From positions 248,001-312,000 of the forward strand of contig NZ_JAPRAQ010000006.1 of the NCBI RefSeq assembly GCF_029989365.1: 64,000 nucleotides of DNA. Reading direction: 5' to 3'. This DNA comes from Bradyrhizobium sp. Arg816. GTDB lineage: Bacteria; Pseudomonadota; Alphaproteobacteria; Rhizobiales; Xanthobacteraceae. A program made the translations under genes and the position numbers. A model generated the notes under the pieces. The model saw only the letters and a list, made by a program, of their open reading frames with translations, searched no databases and had not been told where the DNA came from. This document shows positions 33,847 to 42,952 of the stretch, piece after piece; the first letter of the stretch is position 1; every line of letters starts with the position of its first letter.

Positions 33847-34164
33847 GCACCACCTCCCCGGAATGGCGGCACCCTGCTCCGGACGGCGGGTCGCAGCCGC
33901 GAGCAATTCGACAGTTGAAATTCTCTCATCACGCGACTTGCATGGCGATCCTGCCGGCCCATGGGCGGCTTGGCGGGGTCTGATCTTGCACCCAGCAGCA
34001 GGATTCTCGCGCAAACTATCACTTCGCGTACTGGAATGACATTGGTTAAAGTCCGCAGTCACCTGCAAGACGGGCGAGCGGTGCGGCCGCCACACGGGCG
34101 CCACGTCGGTGGCTCGCGGCCATCCGAATCCAATGGTAGCCATGCAGGGCAAAGGAGACGCGTC
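33847..34164. promoter_or_regulatory. Divergent promoter region, kinase and binding protein
   Basis: 318 bp that must contain both promoters. The minus-strand frame of the kinase stays open through it but the encoded sequence has no protein-like pattern, and the strong ribosome-binding site at 33846 marks the real start. No clear operator dyad was found. Confidence 0.5.
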
Positions 34165-34878
34165 ATGTGGCGGATCATCGTCGCCTGCCTGTCATTGCTC
34201 GCCGCCGGTCCGTCGCACGCGCAGGAGCTGATCCGGCTGGCGCGGATCGCCGATATCCCCGATCAATATGTCGGCGGCGAGATGCTGCGGGCCGTCTACG
34301 CCAAGCTGAATATCAAGCTGGCGTTCGAGGACGTCCCCGGCAAGCGCGCGCTGGCGCTGTCGAGCGCGGGCGAGGTCGATGGCGAGATCCAGCGGATCGG
34401 AACGCTCTCCAGCGAGTACCCGACGCTGATTCAGGTCACGCCGGCGATCAACTACATCGAGCCGGCGGTCTTCGCGACGAAACTCCGTTTCGACGTCGCC
34501 GGCTGGAATTCGATCAGGGAGTACAGCATCGGAATCGTCCGCGGCGTCGGCTCCTCAGAGGCCGGGACGCGCGGCATGGCCCGCGTCACCGCGACCACCA
34601 GCCTCGAGAACATGATCAGGATGCTCGACGCCGACCGTTTCGAGCTGATGGTCACCGACCTCTTCAGCGGGCTCGTCGCGGTGAAGAAACTCAATCTGCA
34701 GGCCAGGATTGTTCCGCTCTCGCCACCGCTGGAGCGCATCAACATCTACCACTATTTGCACGAACGCCATCGCGATCTGGTGCCGGAGGTCGGCAAGGTG
34801 ATCGCGCAGATGGAAGCGAGCGGCGAGCTGGCAACGCTGCGCGAGGCGCTGGTCAAACAGGTCCTGAGCGCGCCGTGA
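34165..34878 (+). CDS. Periplasmic solute-binding-like protein
   Basis: 237 residues with a cleavable signal peptide ending GPSHAQ. The mature part has the bilobed pattern of family-3 solute-binding proteins (IRLARIADIPDQYVGGEMLRAVY, GEVDGEIQRIGTL, and a return segment from about residue 110). ATG lies behind AAAGGAGACG. No permease or ATPase gene is nearby, so it may be a sensor partner of the divergent histidine kinase rather than part of an ABC transporter. Confidence 0.78.
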   Translation: MWRIIVACLSLLAAGPSHAQELIRLARIADIPDQYVGGEMLRAVYAKLNIKLAFEDVPGKRALALSSAGEVDGEIQRIGTLSSEYPTLIQVTPAINYIEPAVFATKLRFDVAGWNSIREYSIGIVRGVGSSEAGTRGMARVTATTSLENMIRMLDADRFELMVTDLFSGLVAVKKLNLQARIVPLSPPLERINIYHYLHERHRDLVPEVGKVIAQMEASGELATLREALVKQVLSAP

Positions 34879-34888
34879 CGGCGCCGGG

Positions 34889-35092
34889 TCAGCTCGCGCG
34901 AAGCCGCTCACGCAGGGCAACGGCGCCAATCAGCACGCCGACGCACCAGGCCATGACCGTCCGATGAGGCTCGTCGCCGAGCAGCACCGTGATGATGCTC
35001 GTCAGCAGGCACGGCGCGATTGCCTTCGCCGTCCGGCTCATCAGCGCAAGCAGGAACGGCATCGTCGCGATCGATATTTGCAGGACGTCCAT
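34889..35092 (-). CDS. Small membrane protein, 67 residues
   Basis: MDVLQISIATMPFLLALMSRTAKA... with two hydrophobic segments and a basic C-terminus (ALRERLRAS). The ribosome-binding site is distant (CGGAGA, 13 bases), so start and reality are uncertain. It lies convergent with the binding-protein gene. No family recognised. Confidence 0.45.
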   Translation of the reverse strand: MDVLQISIATMPFLLALMSRTAKAIAPCLLTSIITVLLGDEPHRTVMAWCVGVLIGAVALRERLRAS

Positions 35093-35118
35093 GTTGAAAG
35101 ACGGTGTCTCCGAAGGCT

Positions 35119-35298
35119 TCAGAAGCCACACACATTGAGCCCGCGCGGGCGTTTTCCGCGGCGGCTCTCGACGATCCGCTCGCCGCCGTTCTCGGCCGAG
35201 CTGCCGTAATAGCGGTGGTGGCCGGACTGGTCGTGCAAATCCGCGGCTTCCGATTTTCCCGCCCGACGCGCGTCGCAGATGATCTTTATGGTCGACAT
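35119..35298 (-). CDS. Hypothetical protein, 59 residues
   Basis: MSTIKIICDARRAGKSEAADLHDQSGHHRYY..., polar and basic, ATG five bases after GGAGG. An in-frame ATG ten codons upstream (MATKNTSEA) is an alternative. It may be a small conserved bradyrhizobial protein; no function suggested. Confidence 0.45.
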   Translation of the reverse strand: MSTIKIICDARRAGKSEAADLHDQSGHHRYYGSSAENGGERIVESRRGKRPRGLNVCGF

Positions 35299-35489
35299 GG
35301 CCGCCTCCGAAGTGTTCTTGGTGGCCATCAGTCGCCTCGGCTTTGGACAGCGTTCACCTCCGAGGGCGGCAATCGGGTTTCAGGACGGTTTCGTCGCAAC
35401 TTGCGCGACGCAATATGTTAGGGATTGTCGGTATCGGCGGCGCTCATACATCCTTCCGACTGCGAGCTTGAAAAACAAACGAGGTGACG

Positions 35490-35870
35490 ATGCTTTACGC
35501 CATCCTGGCCTACCACGTGGAAGACGAGATTTTGTCCTGGGCGCCGGAGCAGGACGCCGCGGTCGTGGCCAAAGTGATCGAGGTTCAGGCGCCCTTGAGG
35601 GCAAGCGGACACCTTGGGCCGGCCGCCCGTCTGGATGAGACCCGAAAGGCACACACCTTGCGCGGCCCCGGCGCGGGCATGGTGCTGGACGGCCCGTTTG
35701 CCGAGACCAAGGAGCAGCTTCTCGGCTTCCATCTCGTCGACTACGATACCGATGAGGAAGCGATCGCGGCGGCGCGGAAGCTGCGCGAGGTCAACCCGTC
35801 GGCGGTCTACGAAATCCGCCCGGTCAAGCTTTACGTGCCGGCCGACGGGTTCGGCGCGACAAAAGGGTGA
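35490..35870 (+). CDS. YCII family (YciI-related) protein
   Basis: 126 residues. MLYAILAYHVEDE at the start and DGPFAETKEQLLGFHLVDYDTDEEA are diagnostic of the YCII/DGPF family, which has a dimeric alpha-beta barrel with a conserved active-site His/Asp pair. ATG follows GAGG; a GTG two codons upstream is possible. Such genes often accompany ECF sigma genes, but not here. Function unknown. Confidence 0.88.
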   Translation: MLYAILAYHVEDEILSWAPEQDAAVVAKVIEVQAPLRASGHLGPAARLDETRKAHTLRGPGAGMVLDGPFAETKEQLLGFHLVDYDTDEEAIAAARKLREVNPSAVYEIRPVKLYVPADGFGATKG

Positions 35871-35879
35871 GCCGCCGCC

Positions 35880-36470
35880 TCACGCACCTGGCCCGGTCGG
35901 TGCGGCATAGAAGCGCTGGATCAACAGCCCGCCAAAGGCGATGAACCACACGAAGGGCGCGACGTGCGGCGCGAAGGCCGCAACGATCGTGCCCGGAATG
36001 AACACCAGCAGCGGAAACATCGAGGCCATGATCTCGTGGCGCCAGCCGCCCAAAATCGTCCACCACAGCCAGGCATTGAGGCCGGCGATCGCAGTCAGAT
36101 GCAGGCCGTAGAGCACGGCCACCGCGCTGCTCATGCTGTAATTGGTGTAGAGGCCGTTGGTCACCGGCAGCAGCACGATCGACAGCAGGAAGAACAGGTT
36201 GAGGATCACCATGCCGCGGCTGCCCACGGGCTGGCGCGCGAGCCGGCGGTGGTGGCTGATCCAGAACACGCCGGCAATGATGAAGCTGAGCGCGAGACCG
36301 GCGAGCTTGCCGGAATAGACATGGGCGAGATCGCTCCAGCTCGGGGCACTGGTAAACACCGCGGCCTTGGGCAGGTCGTAGGCGAGCAGCGTCATGGCGA
36401 CACCAAAGATGGTATTGCTGAGCGACTCCAGCCGCCGCATCTCGAACTGGTCGGGCTTGAGGTCGGTCAT
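35880..36470 (-). CDS. TMEM175 family potassium channel-like protein
   Basis: 196 residues with six hydrophobic helices. The first helix carries RLESLSNTIFGVAMTLL, aligned with the family pattern R-x-x-x-F-S-D; here the FSD residues read LSN. The rest (WISHHRRLARQ, LFFLLSIVLLPVTNGLYTNY) fits DUF1211/TMEM175. The altered motif could change gating or conduction. It lies between the YCII gene and the helicase gene, independent of both. Confidence 0.85.
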   Translation of the reverse strand: MTDLKPDQFEMRRLESLSNTIFGVAMTLLAYDLPKAAVFTSAPSWSDLAHVYSGKLAGLALSFIIAGVFWISHHRRLARQPVGSRGMVILNLFFLLSIVLLPVTNGLYTNYSMSSAVAVLYGLHLTAIAGLNAWLWWTILGGWRHEIMASMFPLLVFIPGTIVAAFAPHVAPFVWFIAFGGLLIQRFYAAPTGPGA

Positions 36471-36598
36471 GCCGGTTGCGCACTTCTCAGGCTGGAACTT
36501 CGGGCCGTGTTGTCCCTAGGTCTTAACATTGGTTCCGTCCAGCCGCATTGCGATTCGCGCCGGGATCGCCGACTCTCGCCCTTTCACCGGGGCGATTC

Positions 36599-38656
36599 GT
36601 GGCGACATATCTGGACACGCTCAATGCGGAGCAGCGCCGTGCCGTGGAGCATGGCGTCGCCGATGGCGCGACCGTGGGCGCCCCCCTGCTCGTCATTGCC
36701 GGCGCAGGCTCCGGCAAGACCAATACGCTCGCCCATCGCGTCGCGCACCTGATCGTCGCAGGCGCCGATCCACGACGCATCCTCCTGATGACGTTCTCCC
36801 GCCGCGCCGCGGCCGAGATGGCCGGCCGGGTCGAGCGCATCGCCCGCAAGGTGCTGGGCGAGAACAATGCCGCGATCATGCGCGACGCCCTCACCTGGGC
36901 CGGCACGTTCCATGGCATCGGCGCGCGGCTCCTGCGCGAATATGCCGAGCGGATCGGCGTCGATCCGGCCTTCACCATCCACGACCGCGAGGATTCCGCC
37001 GACCTGATGAACCTGGTCCGGCACGAGCGCGGCCTGTCGAGGACCGAGAGTCGCTTTCCGGCCAAGGGCACGTGCCTGTCGATCTACTCGCGCTGCGTCA
37101 ATGCCGAGATGGAGATCGAAAAAGTGCTCGGCCAGCACTATCCCTGGTGCGCGGGCTGGGCCGCCGAGCTGAAGGGCCTGTTCGCGGCCTATGTCGAGGC
37201 CAAGCAGACCCAGCACGTGCTGGATTACGACGACCTCCTGCTCTACTGGTCGCAGATGATGAGCGATGCGCTGATCGCCGACGAGATCGGCGGCCGCTTC
37301 GATCACGTGCTGGTCGACGAATATCAGGACACCAACCGCCTGCAATCCTCGATCCTGCTGGCGCTGAAGCCGGATGGACGCGGGCTCACCGTGGTCGGCG
37401 ACGACGCGCAGTCGATCTATTCGTTCCGCGCCGCCACTGTCCGCAACATCCTAGATTTTCCGCAAAGCTTCTCCCCCCGCGCCGAGATGATCACGCTCGA
37501 CCGCAACTACCGCTCGACGCAACCCGTGCTGGCGGCGGCGAACGGCGTCATTGGCCTGGCGCGCGAACGCTTCACCAAGAATCTGTGGACCGACCGCACC
37601 TCGTCGCAGAAGCCGCAGCTCGTCACCGTCCACGACGAGGCCGACCAGGCGCGCTACATCGTCGAGCAGGTGCTGGCCAACCGCGAGCAAGGCGCGCTGC
37701 TCAAGCACCAGGCGGTGCTGTTCCGGACGTCCTCGCATTCCGGGCCGCTGGAGATCGAGCTGACCCGCCGCAACATCCCCTTCGTCAAATTCGGCGGCCT
37801 GAAATTTCTCGATGCTGCGCACGTCAAGGACGTGCTGGCGCTGCTGCGCTTTGCCGAAAATCCGCGCGACCGCGTCGCCGGTTTCCGCATCCTGCACCTG
37901 TTGCCGGGCATCGGCCCCGCCACCGCGCAGCGCGTGCTCGACCAGATGGCGGAGAGCACCGATCCGCTCACCGCGCTCGGCCAGCTTGCGGTGCCGCCAC
38001 GCAGCGGCGCCGAGTGGACCGACTTCGTCCGCACGGTCGGAAATCTGCGCTACTCGGAATGGCCAGCCGATCTCGAACGCGTGCGGCTCTGGTATGAGCC
38101 GCATCTCGATCGCGTCCACGAGGATTCCGAGACGCGCCGCGCCGATCTCATGCAGCTCGAGCAGATCGCGAGCGGCTATGCCTCGCGCGAAAAATTCCTG
38201 ACCGAGCTCACGCTCGACCCGCCGGATGCGACCAGCGACAAATCAGGCCCTCCGCTCCGCGACGAGGACTATCTGATCCTCTCCACCGTCCATTCGGCCA
38301 AGGGCCAGGAATGGAAGTCGGTGTTCGTGCTCAACGTCGTCGACGGCTGCATGCCGTCGGATCTCGGCGCTGGCACTACGGCCGAGCTCGAGGAGGAGCG
38401 CCGGCTGCTCTATGTCGCGATGACGCGCGCCAAGGACGATCTGCACCTCGTCGTGCCGCAGCGCTTCTTCACCCACGGCCAGCAAGCCAAGGGCGACCGC
38501 CACGTCTACGCCTCGCGCACCCGCTTCATCCCGGAATCCCTCGTCTATCTGTTCGAGCGCACCGCCTGGCCGAAGGCCGCCGCCGGCGCGGCCCGCACCG
38601 CGGCCCAAGGCCCGAAGATCGACATCGGCGCGCGGATGCGCGGGATGTGGCGGTAG
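36599..38656 (+). CDS. UvrD/Rep-type ATP-dependent DNA helicase
   Basis: 685-residue superfamily 1A 3'-5' helicase. Walker A is IAGAGSGKTNTLAHR, Walker B VLVDEYQDTN, motif III VVGDDAQSIYSFRAA, motif IV LDRNYRS, motif V LSTVHSAKGQEW and motif VI LLYVAMTRAKDDL. The GTG at 36599 (VATYLDTLNAEQRRAVEHG) is chosen as start because family members begin here; a TTG further upstream is unlikely. Shorter than E. coli UvrD and separate from the usual uvrD; role in DNA repair is inferred. Confidence 0.93.
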   Translation: MATYLDTLNAEQRRAVEHGVADGATVGAPLLVIAGAGSGKTNTLAHRVAHLIVAGADPRRILLMTFSRRAAAEMAGRVERIARKVLGENNAAIMRDALTWAGTFHGIGARLLREYAERIGVDPAFTIHDREDSADLMNLVRHERGLSRTESRFPAKGTCLSIYSRCVNAEMEIEKVLGQHYPWCAGWAAELKGLFAAYVEAKQTQHVLDYDDLLLYWSQMMSDALIADEIGGRFDHVLVDEYQDTNRLQSSILLALKPDGRGLTVVGDDAQSIYSFRAATVRNILDFPQSFSPRAEMITLDRNYRSTQPVLAAANGVIGLARERFTKNLWTDRTSSQKPQLVTVHDEADQARYIVEQVLANREQGALLKHQAVLFRTSSHSGPLEIELTRRNIPFVKFGGLKFLDAAHVKDVLALLRFAENPRDRVAGFRILHLLPGIGPATAQRVLDQMAESTDPLTALGQLAVPPRSGAEWTDFVRTVGNLRYSEWPADLERVRLWYEPHLDRVHEDSETRRADLMQLEQIASGYASREKFLTELTLDPPDATSDKSGPPLRDEDYLILSTVHSAKGQEWKSVFVLNVVDGCMPSDLGAGTTAELEEERRLLYVAMTRAKDDLHLVVPQRFFTHGQQAKGDRHVYASRTRFIPESLVYLFERTAWPKAAAGAARTAAQGPKIDIGARMRGMWR

Positions 38657-39904
38657 TTAGGCGTTCAGCCGGTCGAACTGGACCTTGCCCGCCTTCATCA
38701 CCATCGGGATGTGCTCACCCTGGCCGAGCAGGCAGGCGACATCGCGCAGCGGGTTGCCGTCGACCACGAGCAGGTCCGCAATAGCGTCGGGCGCAATCCG
38801 GCCGAGCTTGCCCTCCATGCCAAGCACTTCGGCACCGATCAATGTCGCGCTGGCGATGACGGCATGCGGCCCGAGAATTTCGGCGCGAATCCGGAATTCC
38901 TCGCTCTGGAGGCGTTGAGAGGCTCCAAGCAGGTCGCTGCCAAATCCCATCTTCACCCCGGCGTCGCGATAGATCGCGAGCGAACGCAGACCGGCGTCGC
39001 GGACATCGGCGATCTTGGCCACGCTCTCCGGCGGCAGGCCGTATTGGGCGCCCTCATTGGCCAGCGCCTCGTAGGTGACGAGGGTCGGCACCACATAGGC
39101 GCCCTTTTCGGCCATCAGGCGCGCGGTCGGAGGATCGACCAGATTGCCATGCTCGATGGTGCGCACGCCGCAGCGAACCGCGCGTTCGATGGCGGCCGCG
39201 GTGTAGGCGTGGGCGAGCACGTAGGTCTGGCGCCCGCGCGCCTCCTCGACGATGGCGCGGATCTCGTCCTCGGAATAGCCGAAGGCGCCGACCGGATCGG
39301 TCGGTGAAGCGACGCCGCCGGACGCCATGATCTTGATCTGGTCGGCGCCCATCTGGAGCTCCTCGCGTGCCGCCCTACGCACCCCATCGACGCCATCGGC
39401 AACGCGCGCCAGCGCGCCGACCCGCACGCAGCAGGGACATGGCGCATCGCTCGCGAGGTAATCCGAGCGTGCCCGCATGTCGCCGTGGCCGCCGGTCTGG
39501 CTGAGCGCGCGGCCGGAGACGAACAGCCGCGGGCCGTCGGTCAGGCCGGTCTCGATCGCCTGCTTCAGCGCATGGCCGGCGCCGCCGGCGTCGCGGACGG
39601 TGGTAAAGCCACGTCGCAGCATGCCGCGCAGCAGCAGCGTCGAGCGCAGCGTCACCAGCACGTTCGGCATGTGGACCTGCTGCGCCAGGTTGAGCTCCAC
39701 GGCGATCGCGTGCACATGCAGGTCGATCAGGCCGGGCATCAGCGTCTTGCCCTTGAGATCGATGGTGCGATCGGCGGTGGCCTGGATCGGCCGGTCCGAG
39801 ACCTCCTTGATCAGGCTGTCTTCGACCAGCACATCATGGCCTGCCAGCAATTCCGCCTGGAGCGGATCGAGCAGCGCGGCGTTCTTGAAGAGGATGCTGG
39901 GCAT
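38657..39904 (-). CDS. Metal-dependent amidohydrolase (imidazolonepropionase/Xaa-Pro dipeptidase-like)
   Basis: 415 residues. Metal ligands: LHVHA near residue 62, the bridging Lys in IKIMASGG, His in VLAHAYT and IEHGN, and Asp in GFGSDLLG. It is the last gene of a minus-strand MFS-GAF-amidohydrolase set, and its stop codon directly adjoins the stop of the convergent helicase gene. Members hydrolyse Xaa-Pro/Xaa-Arg dipeptides or cyclic amides; substrate here is unknown. Confidence 0.9.
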   Translation of the reverse strand: MPSILFKNAALLDPLQAELLAGHDVLVEDSLIKEVSDRPIQATADRTIDLKGKTLMPGLIDLHVHAIAVELNLAQQVHMPNVLVTLRSTLLLRGMLRRGFTTVRDAGGAGHALKQAIETGLTDGPRLFVSGRALSQTGGHGDMRARSDYLASDAPCPCCVRVGALARVADGVDGVRRAAREELQMGADQIKIMASGGVASPTDPVGAFGYSEDEIRAIVEEARGRQTYVLAHAYTAAAIERAVRCGVRTIEHGNLVDPPTARLMAEKGAYVVPTLVTYEALANEGAQYGLPPESVAKIADVRDAGLRSLAIYRDAGVKMGFGSDLLGASQRLQSEEFRIRAEILGPHAVIASATLIGAEVLGMEGKLGRIAPDAIADLLVVDGNPLRDVACLLGQGEHIPMVMKAGKVQFDRLNA

Positions 39905-39916
39905 CGCGGAATCCTG

Positions 39917-40420
39917 TCAGAAGTCGGCCGGCGCAAGCAGCGCCGGCAAGGTGAGCTGGGCAAAGGGAAGGCACGCGGCGACATCGTCCTCGCCGTACCA
40001 GCCCGCCTCGTGAAGCAGATTGAGCGAGCCGAGTGTACGGCCGCGCCAGCGCACGGGCATGTTGAGCACGCTCGCGCAGCCGAGCGAGGCGATCAGCTCG
40101 TGGTCGGAGAACACCTTGCGCAGATCATCCGGCGTTCGGCCGATATAGGCCTCGCCGCGGTCGAGCACGGCCTCGGTCCACGGGCCCGGCGCGAGGCGCT
40201 TGCGTCCGCCGGTCGGATACGGACCGGGAAGATTGGAATAGACTCGCGCGGCTTCGCCGCTGTCGCCGTCGTAGGTCAGGATCGTGAACAGCTTGTGCCC
40301 GATCGCCGACTTCACGGCTTCGTCGAGTGCCGCGAACAGCGCATCCGGCTGATCCGCCCTGCCCTGCGCCGCCGCCACGGCGCAGAGCAAGGGATCAGCG
40401 GTAACCTTCGTCCGCGTCAT
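39917..40420 (-). CDS. GAF domain-containing protein
   Basis: 167-residue single-domain protein. The GAF pattern is seen in LFTILTYDGDSGEAARVYSN, the central WTEAVLDRGEAYIGR and the terminal GCASVLNMPVRWRGRTLGSLNLLHEAGWY. Overlaps the upstream MFS gene by four bases (ATGA). It may bind the transported compound or act as a sensor; no output domain is present. Confidence 0.88.
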   Translation of the reverse strand: MTRTKVTADPLLCAVAAAQGRADQPDALFAALDEAVKSAIGHKLFTILTYDGDSGEAARVYSNLPGPYPTGGRKRLAPGPWTEAVLDRGEAYIGRTPDDLRKVFSDHELIASLGCASVLNMPVRWRGRTLGSLNLLHEAGWYGEDDVAACLPFAQLTLPALLAPADF

Positions 40421-41775
40421 GCAACTTCACCCGCCGCGATCTCTTCCAGCGAGCGGCCGCGCGTCGGCACGCCCATCAGCACGACGGTGACTGCCCCGAG
40501 CAGCAGGACAGTGGTGGTGACCCCGAATACGCCGGCAAAGCCGAAATTCGGATAGAGATAGCCGACCAGGATCGGCGAGACGATCGCGCCGATGCGACCG
40601 ATTGCGGAGGCGAGCCCGGCACCCGTGGTCCTGACGGGCGTCGGGAATACTTCGGCGGTATAGGCATAGACGCCCGCATAGGTGCCGTTCATGAACAGGG
40701 ACAGGAAGATTCCCGCCGCCATGATCTGCTGGTCGCTTTGCGCGAAGGCGAGCCCGAGCGCGCTGGCGCCGCCGAGCACCATGTAGGTCGCGATCGTCGC
40801 CTGCCGGCCGATGCGCTCGTTGAAATACGCGGCGCTGAAATAGCCGGGGATCTGCGCGCAATAGATCGCGATCGAATAGGCGAAGCTCTTGGTAATGCTC
40901 ATCCCATTCTGGACCAGCAGGCCGGGGATCCAGACGAAGAAGGAATAATAGCTGAAGGTGATCGCCAGCCACATGATCCAGGTCATGATGGTGATGCGCG
41001 CCTGGCGGCCGGCGAGCAGCGCCGCGAAATTGGCGAGCAGCGTTCCGGTAGCTCCGGCCGGCGCCGTCGCTTCGACGACCGGCTGCGGCAGGACATGGCC
41101 CGCGCGTGCAAAGCCTGCCTCGATCCTGTCGAGGACGGCTTCGGCTTCCTTCTCCCGTCCCCGGCTTTCGAGCCAGCGCGGCGATTCCGGCAGCGCCCGG
41201 CGCCACCACAGCAGCATGACGACCGGCACCGCTGTGATCACCAGCACGATGCGCCAGCCGTTCTCGTAGGCGGGAACGATGAAGTAGCCGAGCAAGGCTG
41301 CGGCGACGAAGCCGAAGGAGAAGAAGCCGGCGAGTGCGCCGGTAAAGCTGCCGCGATAACGCCGCGCGACGAACTCCGCGAGATAGGGCGCGATGATCGC
41401 GCTCTCCGCGCCGGTCCCCATGCCCGCGACAACGCGGGCGGCAAAGAAGGACGGCCAGGTATCGACCATCGCACTCACGATCGATGCCGCGCAGTAAAGC
41501 GCCAGCGCCGACATCATCACCGCGCGGCGCCCGATCAGGTCACCGAGCGTACCGGCGAACAACGCGCCGAACAGGAAGCCGATATAGGTGCTGCTGCCGA
41601 GCACGCCGATCTGGACGCTCGACAGATTCCACGCCGTGCGCAGCACCGGCAGGATGAAGGCCAGCACCGCCGCGTCCATCGCGTCGAATGCGTAGCCGAG
41701 CCCGCCCATCAACAGCAGATGCGTGTGGAAACGCGCGAATGGAAGGCGCTCGATGCGCGCCGAGATCATCGACAT
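40417..41775 (-). CDS. MFS transporter (aromatic acid:H+ symporter-like)
   Basis: 452-residue twelve-helix carrier. GYAFDAMDAAVLAFILP in helix 1, GTLGDLIGRRAVMM in loop 2-3, RVVAGMGTGAESAIIAPYLAEF in helix 4-5 and ALPESPRWLESRGREKEAEAVL in the central loop are typical of the AAHS/sugar-porter-like group. First gene of the set with GAF and amidohydrolase; divergent from a LysR gene that probably controls it. Confidence 0.92.
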   Translation of the reverse strand: MSMISARIERLPFARFHTHLLLMGGLGYAFDAMDAAVLAFILPVLRTAWNLSSVQIGVLGSSTYIGFLFGALFAGTLGDLIGRRAVMMSALALYCAASIVSAMVDTWPSFFAARVVAGMGTGAESAIIAPYLAEFVARRYRGSFTGALAGFFSFGFVAAALLGYFIVPAYENGWRIVLVITAVPVVMLLWWRRALPESPRWLESRGREKEAEAVLDRIEAGFARAGHVLPQPVVEATAPAGATGTLLANFAALLAGRQARITIMTWIMWLAITFSYYSFFVWIPGLLVQNGMSITKSFAYSIAIYCAQIPGYFSAAYFNERIGRQATIATYMVLGGASALGLAFAQSDQQIMAAGIFLSLFMNGTYAGVYAYTAEVFPTPVRTTGAGLASAIGRIGAIVSPILVGYLYPNFGFAGVFGVTTTVLLLGAVTVVLMGVPTRGRSLEEIAAGEVA

Positions 41776-41888
41776 GAAAGTCCCTCAGTCTAGGCGGCCC
41801 GGCGCTCCGCGTGTCCCTTGGGGAACCATAGACAAAGTGAGATTATCGTCATAATTTATAATCATGATCTAATATATCACCATGGTGA
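41776..41888. promoter_or_regulatory. Divergent LysR/MFS promoter region
   Basis: 113 bp with a strongly AT-rich core (41835-41882) containing TTATCGTCATAATTTATAAT and overlapping dyads such as ATCATGAT. LysR-type regulators bind such T-N11-A sites between divergent genes. The exact box cannot be fixed by eye. Confidence 0.55.
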
Positions 41889-42812
41889 ATGTTCGTGTCG
41901 TTCCGCGCGCTCGACCTCAACCTCCTGAAAGTCTTCGAGGCGCTGATGACCGAAGGCAGCGTTACCCGCGCGGCGAGCGCGCTGACGATGACGCAGCCCG
42001 CGGTCAGCAACGCGCTCGCGCGCCTGCGCGACGCGCTCGGCGACCCCCTGTTCGTCCGATCAGGCACCGGGATTCGTCCGACCCAGCGCGCCGTGGTGCT
42101 GTGGGAGCCGATCGGCGAGGCGCTGGAAAGCGTCCGTGGCGCGCTCGACGAGCAGGTGTTCGATCCCGCCCGCGCGCAGACCGAGTTCAGCCTGTCGATG
42201 TCGGACTACGTCGCCTCGCTGGTGATGCCGAACCTCCTCGGTCATCTCGGCAAGGTCGCACCCAAGGCGCGCATCCACACCGTGCCCAACACCATTTTGG
42301 AGATCGCCGATCAGCTCGAGGACAACAGGGTCGATTGCGTGCTGAGCGTCTATGTCAACGAGGCGCAACAGCCGGCCGCCATTCGCTCGCGCTCGCTGTG
42401 GACCGTCGACTACGCCTGCTTCATGCGGCGCGGCCATCCGCTCGCGGCGATGAAGCGGCTGAGCACGCGCAGCTTCCTCAACGCGGGGCACGTGGACGTG
42501 AGCCTCGCCGGCAAGACCTTGCCGTCCTACGATCTTTTCCTCGCCTCGCGCGGGCTGTCGCGCAATCTGGTCGCGACCGTCAATCATTACAGCGCCGCCT
42601 ACGAGGTCGTGCGCCAGTCCGACCTGATCGCCGTGCTGCCGAGCGATCTGCGCTCGCAATCCCGGCACGCGCCGTTCCTGCACGCCATGCCGCTGCCACT
42701 CAAGGCACCGCCGCGCATCGTCAGCCTGTTCTGGCACCAGCGCAACGACACCGTGCCGGCGCAGCGCTGGCTGCGCGAGACCCTGGTCGAGATGTTCGCC
42801 AGCTCCGATTGA
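41889..42812 (+). CDS. LysR family transcriptional regulator
   Basis: 307 residues. Helix-turn-helix at about 8-65 (LDLNLLKVFEALMTEGSVTRAA, MTQPAVSNALARLRDALGDPLFVR), then an effector domain beginning FSLSMSDYVASLVMPNLL. The residues resemble the NodD/SyrM branch of LysR proteins. A GTG two codons inside (MSFRALDLN) is another possible start. Divergent from the MFS-GAF-amidohydrolase set, its likely target. Confidence 0.92.
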   Translation: MFVSFRALDLNLLKVFEALMTEGSVTRAASALTMTQPAVSNALARLRDALGDPLFVRSGTGIRPTQRAVVLWEPIGEALESVRGALDEQVFDPARAQTEFSLSMSDYVASLVMPNLLGHLGKVAPKARIHTVPNTILEIADQLEDNRVDCVLSVYVNEAQQPAAIRSRSLWTVDYACFMRRGHPLAAMKRLSTRSFLNAGHVDVSLAGKTLPSYDLFLASRGLSRNLVATVNHYSAAYEVVRQSDLIAVLPSDLRSQSRHAPFLHAMPLPLKAPPRIVSLFWHQRNDTVPAQRWLRETLVEMFASSD

Positions 42813-42952
42813 TCCGCCGGTGCGGTGAAAAACCGGAAACCCAGCCTTTCCCGGAGCAGCATTGTCGAAGCGGCCTCCGCGCCCTAGCTGCACAGCAAAC
42901 AATTTCCCACATGCGGGCGCCGCTCGCGCCCCCCCCCTCAGAGACCTGATCG

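Noticed and set aside
33847..34152. N-terminal extension of the hybrid kinase by about 100 residues
   Set aside because: The frame is open, but the encoded sequence lacks protein character and the strong ribosome-binding site at 33846 marks a better start.
36529..38097. 522-codon frame in another register of the helicase gene
   Set aside because: Same strand, shifted frame; the helicase frame carries all seven motifs.
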